This document shows positions 50,770 to 59,656 of a stretch of 64,000 nucleotides of DNA, one piece after another (the stretch's first letter is position 1; every line of letters begins with the position of its first letter). The position numbers and the translations under genes were made by a program. This DNA comes from Roseiarcus sp963775575. Lineage in GTDB: Bacteria > Pseudomonadota > Alphaproteobacteria > Rhizobiales > Beijerinckiaceae. The notes beneath the pieces were generated by a model, which searched no databases, was not told where the DNA came from, and was given only the letters and a program-made list of their open reading frames with translations. Location: positions 62,001 to 126,000 of the forward strand of contig CAVZJG010000002.1 in assembly GCA_963775575.1 (NCBI GenBank), given 5' to 3'.

Positions 50770-52098
50770 ATGCGACGTGTGACGAACGGGATTCTGCTCC
50801 TATTGGCGCTTGCGGCGGCGGCGCTCGGCGCGGCGGCGCAGCTCGCTTGGGTTCGAACCCCGCTCCCCCCGCTCATCCTCGGCGCGATCGCCGCGGTTTG
50901 CGCCGGCGCGCGCGTCATTCGCGCGCTGCCGCTGAAGGCGCGCCGCGCGACGGTGTTTCTCGTCGCCCTGGCGGCCCTCGCCGCGCTGACCGGCGGGCTG
51001 GCCTATTTCCAGTTCGTCTTCAAGCCGAACATGGTCAGGACCGCCATCGGCGCCGCCTTCGCGCCGAAGCCGACCTCGGTGGCGGTCGAGGCGGCGAGAA
51101 TCGAACAATGGCGGCCGCAACTGACGGCGATCGGCACGCTGCGCGCCTACCAGGGCGTCGCCGTCGCGCCGCAGATCGGCGGCGTGGTCGTCGCGATCCA
51201 TTTCGACTCGGGCGACGACGTCGAGGCCGGCGCGGCGCTGGTCGACCTCGACGATTCGGTCGAGCAGGCGGACCTCGCCAACGGCCTCGCCCAGTTCAAG
51301 AACGCCAACGTCACGCTGGAGCGCGCCGAGCGGCTGATCGCCAGCGGCAATACGCCGCAGTCGACCGTCGACGCGGCCATCGCGGCCCGGGATTCGGCCG
51401 CGGCGAGCGTGCAGCACACGCGCGCGGTGATCGCTGAGAAGGCGATCAAGGCGCCCTTCCCCGGCCGGCTGGGCTTGCGCAACGTCGATCTCGGGCAATA
51501 CGTCGCCGTAGGGACGACGCTGGTGACCCTGCAGCGGCTCGACCCGATCTACGTCGATTTTCCCGCGCCGGAGGAGGCGCTCGCCTCGCTCGCCGTCAGC
51601 GAGGATGCGGCGATGACCGTCGACTCCTTGCCGGGACGCCATTTCGCCGGGCAGGTGACGGCGATCGACGCTCGCGTCAGCGCCGAGTCGCGCAATGTGA
51701 CGGCGCGCGCCCAATTCGCCAATCCCGACCGCAAGCTGCTGCCGGGCATGTTCGCCAACGTCGACGTCACCACCGGGGCCGGCGCCGACGTGCTGACGCT
51801 GCCGCGCACCGCAATCGCCTACAGCCTCTACGGCGACACGGTCTTCGTCGTCGAGTCCGCGCCCGCCCCCGCCGCCGGCGCCCAAGCGGCGTCCGCGGGC
51901 GGCGGGAACGGTCTGATCGTCAAGCGGCGCTTCGTGCGCCTCGGCGCGACGCGCGGCGAGCGCGTCGCCATCGAAGAGGGAATCAAGGCCAGCGAGCGGG
52001 TGGTGATCGCCGGCCAGATCAAGCTGCAGGACAACACGGCCGTCGTGATCGACGCGAGCGGCGCGCTGCCGCCGCCTGCCCAGACTCCCAAACCGTAA
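50770..52098 (+). CDS. RND efflux periplasmic adaptor (HlyD/MFP family)
   Basis: A 442-residue membrane-fusion protein. It is unusual in having two or three N-terminal hydrophobic segments (GILLLLALAAAALGAAAQLA; LPPLILGAIAAVCAGARVI; VFLVALAALAALTGGLAYF) before the adaptor domain. The adaptor part shows the lipoyl-like half-motifs GTLRAYQGVAVAPQIGGVVV with IHFDSGDDVEAGAALVDLDD, an alpha-hairpin, and IKAPFPGRLGLRNVDLGQYV. It links the RND pump to an outer-membrane channel; no channel gene is adjacent. The RND gene starts 10 nt downstream. Confidence 0.9.
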   Translation: MRRVTNGILLLLALAAAALGAAAQLAWVRTPLPPLILGAIAAVCAGARVIRALPLKARRATVFLVALAALAALTGGLAYFQFVFKPNMVRTAIGAAFAPKPTSVAVEAARIEQWRPQLTAIGTLRAYQGVAVAPQIGGVVVAIHFDSGDDVEAGAALVDLDDSVEQADLANGLAQFKNANVTLERAERLIASGNTPQSTVDAAIAARDSAAASVQHTRAVIAEKAIKAPFPGRLGLRNVDLGQYVAVGTTLVTLQRLDPIYVDFPAPEEALASLAVSEDAAMTVDSLPGRHFAGQVTAIDARVSAESRNVTARAQFANPDRKLLPGMFANVDVTTGAGADVLTLPRTAIAYSLYGDTVFVVESAPAPAAGAQAASAGGGNGLIVKRRFVRLGATRGERVAIEEGIKASERVVIAGQIKLQDNTAVVIDASGALPPPAQTPKP

Positions 52099-52108
52099 CG
52101 GCGCGCCG

Positions 52109-55100
52109 ATGAACGCCTTCACCGATCTCTTCATCCGCCGGCCGGTGTTGGCGAGCGTCGTCAGCCTGCTCATCCTGCTGATCGGCGGCGTGGCGGGGCT
52201 GAAGCTGCAGGTCCGCCAGTTTCCGCAGACGTCGAACACGACGATCACCATCACCACGACCTATCCCGGCGCCGCCGCCGACGTCATCAAGGGGTTCATC
52301 ACCACGCCGATCGAACAGGCGGTGGCGAGCGCGGAAGGGATCGACACGCTGGTCTCGACCTCGCAGCAGAATGTCTCGACGATCACCCTCAACCTCAGGC
52401 TCGAGGCCAACCCCGACCGGGCGATGGCCGACACCCTCTCCAAGGTCAATCAGGTGCGCGGCTTGCTGCCGCGTGAGGCCAACGATCCCATCGTCGTCAA
52501 GCAGACCGGGCAGGGCTTCGCGCTGATCTACCTGTCGTTCGACTCGAGCGTGATGAACGCCTCGCAAATCGCCGACTATCTCATCCGCGTCGTGCAGCCG
52601 CGGCTGCAGAGCGTCGACCAGGTCGCCAATGCGCAGATCCTCGGCGCGCAGGCGTTCGCGATGCGCATCTGGCTCAACCCGACCCGCATGGCCGCGCTCG
52701 GCGTCACGCCCAACGACGTGCGCGCCGCGCTCGTCGCCAACAACTTCACCACCGCCGCGGGCGAGGTCAAGAGCGACTACACCCAGATCAGCGTCGACGC
52801 GCTGACTTCGCTCGACAGCCCGGCGACGTTCGGACAACTGGTGGTCGCGGCGCACGGCGACGCGCTGATCCATCTCGGCGATCTGGCGAAAATCGAACTC
52901 GGGCCGCAGAACTCGGATTCTTCCTCGGTGTTCGACGGCCTCAAGGCGGTGTTCATCGGCGTATACGGCACGCCGACAGCCAATCCGCTGACCGTGATCG
53001 ACGGCGTTCGGGCGATCATGCCGAGCATCGCCAGCCAGTTGCCCGCCGGCCTCAATATGACGGTCGCCTACAACTCGACGAAGTTCATCCGTTCCTCGAT
53101 CGCCGAGGTGGCGAAAACGCTGATCGCGGCGGGAGCGATCGTCATCGTCGTGATCTTCTTGTTTCTGGGCAACCTGCGCTCGACTTTCATCCCGATCGTC
53201 ACCATTCCGCTGTCGCTGGTCGGGGTGATGATCGCGCTGCTGGCGCTCGGCTACTCGATCAATCTGCTCACGCTGCTCGCGCTCGTCCTCGCCATCGGCC
53301 TCGTCGTCGACGACGCGATCGTCGTGGTGGAGAACATTCATCGCCACATCGAGGACGGGATGACGCCGTTCGACGCGGCGATCCGCGGCGCCCACGAGAT
53401 CGCGCTGCCGGTGGTGGCGATGACGATCACGCTGGCGGCGGTCTACGCGCCGATCGGCTTCGTCTCCGGCGTGACCGGCGCGCTGTTTCGCGAGTTCGCG
53501 TTCACGCTTGCAGGGGCGGTGATCGTCTCCGGCTTTATCGCGCTGACGCTGTCGCCGATGATGTGCTCGAAACTGTTGCATCACAACCCCAGACAAGGCG
53601 GGTTCGGCCACTTCATCGATCGGACTTTCGATCGTCTCCGCCGCGCCTATCAGCGCAGGCTCGCCAGCACGCTGAATTTCCGCGCCCTGACGCTGCTGAT
53701 CCTGGTCGGCGTGCTGGCCCTGGCGGCGGTGATGTACGTTTCGACGCCGCGCGAACTCGCCCCCGAGGAGGACCAGGGCGCCCTTTTCGCGCTGATCAAG
53801 GCGCCGCAGCTCGGCAATCGCGACTACATGGAGCAGGCGACGCAAGCGCTCTACGACGAGGCGCGCACGGTCCCCGAAATCGAGCACGTCTTCGCCGTCA
53901 ACGGCTATCCGAGCGTCCGCTCCGGCTTCGCCGGCCTGATTTTGCAGCCGTGGGACCAGCGCGCGCGCACCGCGAAACAGGCGCTGGCGACGCTGGGGCC
54001 GAAGTTCCTCGCCGTGCCGACGGCGCAGGTGCAGGCGTTCTCGCCGCCGGCGCTGCCCGGCTCGACCGGCGGCGCGCCGATGCAGTTCGTCATCCGCACC
54101 ACCGGCGACTACACGACGCTCGCCGACGTCGCACTGAAGATGCAGCAGGCGGCCAAGGAGAGCGGGCTCTTCCTGTTCACCGACGTCGACCTCAAGTTCG
54201 ACACGCCGCAATACGTGTTCAAGGTCGACGCCGACAAGGCCAACCGCATCGGCGTCAACATGGCGGACGTCGGAACGGCGCTGGCGACGATGCTCGGCGG
54301 CAACTACGTCAATCTGTTCAGCCTCTACGGCCGCAGCTATCAGGTGATCCCGCAGGCGCCGCGCGAATTCCGTCTGACGCCGGAATGGCTGACGCGCTAC
54401 CAGTTGCGCGCCGCCGACGGCGAACTCGTGCCGCTGTCGGCGGTGGCGAGCGTCTCCGAGGAGGTGCAGCCCAACGCGCTGACCAGCTTCCAGCAGCTCA
54501 ATTCGGCGACGGTCTCCGGCGTGCCGTTCCCCGGCCGCACCCTCGGCGAGGCGCTCGATTACCTCAAGGCGAAGTCGCAGGAGATCTTCCCCGAGGGCTA
54601 CAGCTACGATTTCCAGGGCGATTCGCGCCAATACGAGCAGGAGGGCAACGCGCTGGTCTACGTCTTCGCCTTCGCGCTGATCGTCATCTACCTCGTGCTT
54701 TCCGCCCAATACGAGAGCTTCCGCGACCCGTTCATCATCCTGATCGCGCTGCCGACGGCGCTGTTCGGCGCGCTGCTGCCGCTCAATATCGGCGGCGTGC
54801 TCGGCTTCGCCACCATCAACATCTATTCGCAGATCGGCCTGGTGACGCTGATCGGGCTGATCGCCAAGCACGGCATTCTGATGGTCGATTTCGCCAACCG
54901 GCTGCAGGAGACGCAGGGCTTCACGCGGCGCGCGGCGATCGAGGAGGCGGCGGCGGTGCGCCTGAGGCCGATCCTGATGACGACGGCGGCGATGGTGGTC
55001 GGCATGGTCCCGCTGATCGCCGCCTCCGGCGCCGGCGCCGCCTCGCGCTTCGCCATCGGCCTCACCATCTTTTTCGGCATGGCGATCGGCACCTGTTTCA

Positions 55101-55216
55101 CGCTGTTCGTGACGCCGATGGTCTACACCTTCCTGGCGCGCGACCATGTGGCGGCGATGGCGAAGCTGCGTGCGGAGGAGGCGCATCTGGCGGCGACGGA
55201 GGGCGCGGCGCATTGA
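52109..55216 (+). CDS. RND multidrug efflux permease (HAE1 family)
   Basis: A 1035-residue trimeric inner-membrane pump with the duplicated six-helix layout. It starts FTDLFIRRPVLASVVSLLIL. The pore-domain block is TTTYPGAAADVIKGFITTPI. The proton-relay Asp pair lies at residues 401-402 in helix 4 (GLVVDDAIVVVENIHRH). Later blocks are GYSYDFQGDSRQYEQEG and LIGLIAKHGILMVDFANRLQ. The length is normal. With the adaptor it should export drugs, dyes or lipids using proton force. No local regulator is visible. Confidence 0.95.
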   Translation: MNAFTDLFIRRPVLASVVSLLILLIGGVAGLKLQVRQFPQTSNTTITITTTYPGAAADVIKGFITTPIEQAVASAEGIDTLVSTSQQNVSTITLNLRLEANPDRAMADTLSKVNQVRGLLPREANDPIVVKQTGQGFALIYLSFDSSVMNASQIADYLIRVVQPRLQSVDQVANAQILGAQAFAMRIWLNPTRMAALGVTPNDVRAALVANNFTTAAGEVKSDYTQISVDALTSLDSPATFGQLVVAAHGDALIHLGDLAKIELGPQNSDSSSVFDGLKAVFIGVYGTPTANPLTVIDGVRAIMPSIASQLPAGLNMTVAYNSTKFIRSSIAEVAKTLIAAGAIVIVVIFLFLGNLRSTFIPIVTIPLSLVGVMIALLALGYSINLLTLLALVLAIGLVVDDAIVVVENIHRHIEDGMTPFDAAIRGAHEIALPVVAMTITLAAVYAPIGFVSGVTGALFREFAFTLAGAVIVSGFIALTLSPMMCSKLLHHNPRQGGFGHFIDRTFDRLRRAYQRRLASTLNFRALTLLILVGVLALAAVMYVSTPRELAPEEDQGALFALIKAPQLGNRDYMEQATQALYDEARTVPEIEHVFAVNGYPSVRSGFAGLILQPWDQRARTAKQALATLGPKFLAVPTAQVQAFSPPALPGSTGGAPMQFVIRTTGDYTTLADVALKMQQAAKESGLFLFTDVDLKFDTPQYVFKVDADKANRIGVNMADVGTALATMLGGNYVNLFSLYGRSYQVIPQAPREFRLTPEWLTRYQLRAADGELVPLSAVASVSEEVQPNALTSFQQLNSATVSGVPFPGRTLGEALDYLKAKSQEIFPEGYSYDFQGDSRQYEQEGNALVYVFAFALIVIYLVLSAQYESFRDPFIILIALPTALFGALLPLNIGGVLGFATINIYSQIGLVTLIGLIAKHGILMVDFANRLQETQGFTRRAAIEEAAAVRLRPILMTTAAMVVGMVPLIAASGAGAASRFAIGLTIFFGMAIGTCFTLFVTPMVYTFLARDHVAAMAKLRAEEAHLAATEGAAH

Positions 55217-55308
55217 GACGGCCGAGCGACAGGCGCTTTGGCGCAAGATCGACCGCCCGGCTTTCCGAGGCCGCGAACGCCGGCTTTGTCGACATGATCC
55301 TTGCGATG

Positions 55309-55327
55309 CTTATCACAAGGTGATAAG
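55309..55327. promoter_or_regulatory. Probable autoregulatory operator of the TA pair
   Basis: cttatcac and gtgataag are perfect 8-bp arms around aag, 22 nt before the toxin-like gene start. Its position and symmetry suit binding by the HTH protein encoded by the second gene. Confidence 0.6.
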
Positions 55328-55349
55328 TTACTGAACACGTGCGAAGCTC

Positions 55350-55712
55350 ATGCGCGATCGAGGGCTCGACGAACTCCTTTATCTCAATGGCGTCGTGCTC
55401 GTCGTCGATCCAAACGGCGGTCACTGGGTGAAATTCGTCGCGAAAAGGATCGAGCCGTCGCCGGAGCGGCCGCACGGCGTCAGCTATTCTTTGACGCTGC
55501 ACGCGGCCGATGGAGAGAGAATTGTTGGTTTCGACAATGCGCACGCCGTTTTCAGCGGCAGCGGACCGGCGCGGCAGGCGCATGAGGCCCACGATCATCG
55601 CCATCGGCGCAACGCGACCTCCCCGTACGATTACCGTGATGCGGCGACGCTGGTGCGCGATTTCTGGAGCGAGGTCGACGCAGCGCTGAGAGACAGGGGG
55701 ATCATTCGGTGA
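55350..55712 (+). CDS. tumE: TumE-type toxin (DUF6516 family)
   Basis: A 120-residue protein. MRDRGLDELLYLNGVVLVVD, GHWVKFVAKRIEPSPERPHG and VSYSLTLHAADGERIVGFDN with a His-rich loop (AHEAHDHRHRR) followed by YDYRDAATLVRDFWSEVD match the DUF6516/TumE group. Such proteins are encoded just before an HTH antitoxin on transposons and plasmids. The mechanism is not established. The stop overlaps the next start (GTGA), so the two are translated together. Confidence 0.82.
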   Translation: MRDRGLDELLYLNGVVLVVDPNGGHWVKFVAKRIEPSPERPHGVSYSLTLHAADGERIVGFDNAHAVFSGSGPARQAHEAHDHRHRRNATSPYDYRDAATLVRDFWSEVDAALRDRGIIR

Positions 55713-56095
55713 AAGTCCTGCGCATCGGCATCGCGCCCTACGAGGACATGAAGGCGCGCACGATGGCGATCGCGCGGGGCGAACTCACGCCCGGTCCCGA
55801 CGAGCCCAAGCTGTGGTTCGCGTCGATCGAAAGCCTCGCGCGCGTGCTATCGGACAGGAATCGCGCCTTGATCGACCTGATCATCGAGCGGCGCCCGCAA
55901 TCGCTCGCCGAATTGGAGCGGCTTTCGGGGCGGGCGCGGTCGAACCTGTCGCGCACGTTGAAGAACATGGAGCGCTTCGGCCTGATCGAATTGGTGGAGG
56001 GCGAGGGGCGCACGTTGCAGCCGCGCGTGCCCTATGACGAAATCCAGCTCGATCTACCGATGGGGCGGCGGCGCCGCATGGCGTTGTCGGCTTGA
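55709..56095 (+). CDS. tumA: TumA-type HTH antitoxin
   Basis: A 128-residue DNA-binding protein with a winged helix of MarR-like type: IDLIIERRPQSLAELERLSG, RARSNLSRTLKNMERFGLIE and LVEGEGRTLQPRVPYDEIQL. The GTG start overlaps the toxin gene stop. It probably neutralises its partner and represses the operon through the palindrome at 55309-55327. Confidence 0.82.
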   Translation: MKVLRIGIAPYEDMKARTMAIARGELTPGPDEPKLWFASIESLARVLSDRNRALIDLIIERRPQSLAELERLSGRARSNLSRTLKNMERFGLIELVEGEGRTLQPRVPYDEIQLDLPMGRRRRMALSA

Positions 56096-56145
56096 GTGGG
56101 GCGGTCGGCCGCGTTGACAAAGTCGGCCCCCGGAGCAAGCCAAGG

Positions 56146-56307
56146 CCGTCACATCTCGCCGTCGAACTCTTGGCTAGCCCGCTTTCCGACTGGAAGAGAC
56201 TGTCAAGGGCGCGCGAAAGCGCGCCGCCTCCGGCGGCCAGAGGCCCTTGACAGTCTCTTCCGGTCGGAAGGATTTGCTTCCAAGAGCTCGACGGCGAGAT
56301 GTGACGG
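56146..56307. repeat. Long intergenic palindrome, family copy F
   Basis: The outer arms at 56146-56173 and 56280-56307 are complementary at 27 of 28 positions (catctcgccgtcgaactctt core). The inner arms at 56186-56210 and 56242-56266 match at 24 of 25 (gaagagactgtcaagggc). The centre is gcgcgc-rich. This is the best preserved two-arm member. Confidence 0.92.
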
Positions 56308-56888
56308 GGCGTTTGGCCTCGAAGACACTTCGGTTGCGTAGGATGCCCGCGTAATCTACTGTATACAATAGGGTCGCTGCCGAATTTATCTGTTTTTTAC
56401 GTTGGTGTCTATTTCTGTGCGATGCTGCTGAACCAAAGGAATATTTGCCAGAGGCCAACACTGATTGTTATTATCGTTCCGAAAAGACCGATGGCTTTTG
56501 CTGTTCGTCCCTCAAATATTCTATCCAAAGCGACGCCAAAACCCCGTGAAGCGGTGCGCAGCTTTCCACTTATGAATTTACCGATGGCAGAATGTAGGAA
56601 ACCGACCTTGCACAAGGTAGAATTGTGCATCCTTATAAATTCGTTATTCTGGAATGCGCGAACCTCCTCCTCGCCCGTTAGAAAGTGGCGGTGGATGCCG
56701 CCGTTCATTTCCATCAAAGATTTCAGCTTCGGGTGTGGTGCATATTCGTGTCCATACCGATCAGCTAATAGATCGTTCAAATTCAGTCGTCGTTCGACCG
56801 GGATGACAGGCGCGTCACTACCCCCCAGAACACGGTAACGGTGCTCAAGGTGTTCGAAACCGTACGTTAGGTTTCGCATATTCCAATG

Positions 56889-57980
56889 CGTGCCTATCCG
56901 GTTGACGCAGACACCCACCAGGGCTAGCGTCGGGCATCATGGCGACCATGGACGTCCAGCAGCGCGACGATCTGGCTTTTCCCCAATCGCTCCCCGAGTT
57001 TCAGCAGCTGTTTCCCGATGACGCGGCGTGCGCTGCCTATCTTGGGCGCGCGCGTTGGCCTGACGGCTTTGTCTGCCCGCATTGCGGCCTGATCGCCGAG
57101 CCCTTCCGCATTGTCACCCGACCGGGTGTTCTGGAGTGCCGTGCGTGCCGCCGCCAGGCCGGTCTCCTGGTCGGCACGGTCATGGAACGCAGTCATACGC
57201 CGCTCAGCGTCTGGTTCTGGGCCGCGTACCTCGTCGCCAGCCAAACGCCGGGCATGTCGGCGGTGCAGTTTCAGCGGCAACTCGGGCTGACACGATACGA
57301 AACGGCCTTCGGCATCCTGCACAAACTGCGCGCGGGCATGGTGCGGCCGGACCAGGACCGCATCGGTGGTCGGCCAAAAGAGCATGTGGAGGTTGATGAG
57401 ACGTGGGTCGGTGGAAGGACGCGCGGCGAAGGCCGGGGCATCCACCACAAAACGCTGGTGGCCGCCGCTGTCGAGGTTCGCCGCCGGAAGCCGGGCACGG
57501 CACAAGACAAGCGGAAGGATGGCCGCTATGCCGGTCGAGTACGACTGGCCATCGCTGCTGACCGCGGCGCCGATTCCTTGTGTGGCTTTGTCGAGAGCGC
57601 CGTCATGCCAGGCTCGCTGATCGTCACCGACGATTGGAGCGGCTATGCCAGCTTGCGCAAGCGGGGCTACGACCACCATGCAATTGCCGAATGCGGCGAC
57701 CCCGAAATGGTCGAACAGTTCATGCCGATGATCCACCTCGTCTTCTCCAATTTGAAGGCCTGGCTCAACGGCATCCACCACGGCGTGAGCGCGAAGCACC
57801 TACAAGCCTACCTCAATGAGTTCACGTTCCGCTTCAACAGGCGGTTCTACCCGTTCAACGCCTTCCGCTCGCTGCTCGGCATCGCGGGCGGGGTTGAGGC
57901 GCCGACCTATGCCGACCTTTATTCCGGCGCGTGGACGCACCCTACATCTAGGGGGTGTCTGCGTTAACCGGATAGGCACG
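56889..57980 (+). mobile_element. IS1595 family element, copy 1 (1092 bp)
   Basis: The inverted ends start cgtgcctatccggtt on both sides (with g/a difference at position 16). The direct target duplication ttccaatg lies at 56881-56888 and 57981-57988; 8 bp is the rule for IS1595. It carries one transposase gene. Confidence 0.95.
56939..57967 (+). CDS. IS1595 family transposase, copy 1
   Basis: A 342-residue transposase. The N-terminal zinc ribbon is FVCPHCGLIAEPFRI with VLECRACRRQAGLLVGTVME. The ISXO2-like DDE-type domain has VDETWVGGRTRGEGRGIHHK (first Asp), SLIVTDDWSGYASLRKRGYD (second Asp) and SNLKAWLNGIHHGVSAKHLQ with the late acidic/Asn position in YLNEFTFRFNRRFYPFNAF. Intact, so possibly active. 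It is identical in protein sequence to copy 2. Confidence 0.95.
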   Translation: MATMDVQQRDDLAFPQSLPEFQQLFPDDAACAAYLGRARWPDGFVCPHCGLIAEPFRIVTRPGVLECRACRRQAGLLVGTVMERSHTPLSVWFWAAYLVASQTPGMSAVQFQRQLGLTRYETAFGILHKLRAGMVRPDQDRIGGRPKEHVEVDETWVGGRTRGEGRGIHHKTLVAAAVEVRRRKPGTAQDKRKDGRYAGRVRLAIAADRGADSLCGFVESAVMPGSLIVTDDWSGYASLRKRGYDHHAIAECGDPEMVEQFMPMIHLVFSNLKAWLNGIHHGVSAKHLQAYLNEFTFRFNRRFYPFNAFRSLLGIAGGVEAPTYADLYSGAWTHPTSRGCLR

Positions 57981-58222
57981 TTCCAATGAATCCAATACTT
58001 GTCTCGTCGATCACGTATGAACGAATAGAAGCCACGGAGCAACTCGCGTTCGACTTCGTCAACGCGTTCGTGAACAGTGTCGCGCGGAATGTGGAGCTCT
58101 TCTGCAATGGAATGCGTCGAATAACTAACCGTCTGCTCAGTTGCGTAATGACTAATCGTGATCGACGTTATGCGTGGTGACAACGCCTCATTGTCGTCAT
58201 ACAGGCTCTGGCATGAATAATG

Positions 58223-59314
58223 CGTGCCTATCCGGTTGACGCAGACACCCACCAGGGCTAGCGTCGGGCATCATGGCGACCATGGACGTCCAGCAGCGCG
58301 ACGATCTGGCTTTTCCCCAATCGCTCCCCGAGTTTCAGCAGCTGTTTCCCGATGACGCGGCGTGCGCTGCCTATCTTGGGCGCGCGCGTTGGCCTGACGG
58401 CTTTGTCTGCCCGCATTGCGGCCTGATCGCCGAGCCCTTCCGCATTGTCACCCGACCGGGTGTTCTGGAGTGCCGTGCGTGCCGCCGCCAGGCCGGTCTC
58501 CTGGTCGGCACGGTCATGGAACGCAGTCATACGCCGCTCAGCGTCTGGTTCTGGGCCGCGTACCTCGTCGCCAGCCAAACGCCGGGCATGTCGGCGGTGC
58601 AGTTTCAGCGGCAACTCGGGCTGACACGATACGAAACGGCCTTCGGCATCCTGCACAAACTGCGCGCGGGCATGGTGCGGCCGGACCAGGACCGCATTGG
58701 TGGTCGGCCAAAAGAGCATGTGGAGGTTGATGAGACGTGGGTCGGTGGAAGGACGCGCGGCGAAGGCCGGGGCATCCACCACAAAACGCTGGTGGCCGCC
58801 GCTGTCGAGGTTCGCCGCCGGAAGCCGGGCACGGCACAAGACAAGCGGAAGGATGGCCGCTATGCCGGTCGAGTACGACTGGCCATCGCTGCTGACCGCG
58901 GCGCCGATTCCTTGTGTGGCTTTGTCGAGAGCGCCGTCATGCCAGGCTCGCTGATCGTCACCGACGATTGGAGCGGCTATGCCAGCTTGCGCAAGCGGGG
59001 CTACGACCACCATGCAATTGCCGAATGCGGCGACCCCGAAATGGTCGAACAGTTCATGCCGATGATCCACCTCGTCTTCTCCAATTTGAAGGCCTGGCTC
59101 AACGGCATCCACCACGGCGTGAGCGCGAAGCACCTACAAGCCTACCTCAATGAGTTCACGTTCCGCTTCAACAGGCGGTTCTACCCGTTCAACGCCTTCC
59201 GCTCGCTGCTCGGCATCGCGGGCGGGGTTGAGGCGCCGACCTATGCCGACCTTTATTCCGGCGCGTGGACGCACCCTACATCTAGGGGGTGTCTGCGTTA
59301 ACCGGATAGGCACG
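58223..59314 (+). mobile_element. IS1595 family element, copy 2 (1092 bp)
   Basis: Same ends and length as copy 1, in the same orientation, 242 nt downstream. Target duplication gaataatg at 58215-58222 and 59315-59322. The only difference noticed in the body is C/T at 57366 versus 58698, a silent Ile codon change. Confidence 0.95.
58273..59301 (+). CDS. IS1595 family transposase, copy 2
   Basis: A 342-residue protein identical to the transposase of copy 1 (zinc ribbon, both Asp motifs and C-terminus present). The near-identity shows that one copy arose recently from the other, or both arrived close in time. The two direct copies could recombine and delete the 1.3 kb between them. Confidence 0.95.
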   Translation: MATMDVQQRDDLAFPQSLPEFQQLFPDDAACAAYLGRARWPDGFVCPHCGLIAEPFRIVTRPGVLECRACRRQAGLLVGTVMERSHTPLSVWFWAAYLVASQTPGMSAVQFQRQLGLTRYETAFGILHKLRAGMVRPDQDRIGGRPKEHVEVDETWVGGRTRGEGRGIHHKTLVAAAVEVRRRKPGTAQDKRKDGRYAGRVRLAIAADRGADSLCGFVESAVMPGSLIVTDDWSGYASLRKRGYDHHAIAECGDPEMVEQFMPMIHLVFSNLKAWLNGIHHGVSAKHLQAYLNEFTFRFNRRFYPFNAFRSLLGIAGGVEAPTYADLYSGAWTHPTSRGCLR

Positions 59315-59656
59315 GAATAATGATCACATAAAAGTTCTCAGGGCGCTTCTTAATTTCCCTGATAAATTCTCTGCTGCTATAGATTGCCATGCGCCGCTCG
59401 CCTTCCCTAGCTAGAGTCGGCCTTTGGAGCGGCCCGGTCAAGAGGACAACGCGAGGGAGTTCACGATCTGACGGGTCGTAGTTCCTTTCCGCCGCACCAT
59501 TGCGCCCGCCCCCCAAACCTGCTAACCCCCGCGCCCTAAACCCGTGGGAGAACGCCCGGTCGCCAGCCGGGGCTGACGTTCGCACCACGAACCTGCAACC
59601 TGGCGCAGCCTTCCGGATTGAACCCGGCGGGTCGCGCCAATTTCGGAGCAGAGCTC

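Larger units (their letters stand above)
56409..59390 (-). pseudogene. AT-rich gene of unknown function disrupted by two IS1595 elements
   Basis: Removing both elements and one copy of each 8-bp duplication restores one gene of about 260 codons from ATG 59390. The start reads MAIYSSREFIREIKKRPENF. The middle includes SFIRDRRDKYWIHWNMRNLT (joined exactly across the left insertion), and the end is TIITISVGLWQIFLWFSSIA, one C-terminal membrane helix. At the right insertion the reading frame changes: one base is missing near YVI|HYSC, so the gene also has a frameshift. The family is not named; a helix-turn-helix-like segment (HSIAEELHIPRDTVHERVDE) is visible. Strongly AT-rich compared with rplK beside it. 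Confidence 0.8.

Noticed and set aside
52019..55246. A 1075-codon open frame on the minus strand opposite the RND permease, and a 712-codon one opposite the M3 peptidase (14196-16334).
   Set aside because: Both are Arg/Asp/His-rich, low-complexity frames without family motifs; they are antisense shadows of clearly conserved genes in GC-rich DNA.
59435..59447. A 13-bp match (cggtcaagaggac) to the tRNA-Leu 3' end upstream of rplK, as a second attachment site.
   Set aside because: It is shorter than the 18-bp repeat, lacks the flanking bases, and no integrase or tRNA is adjacent.
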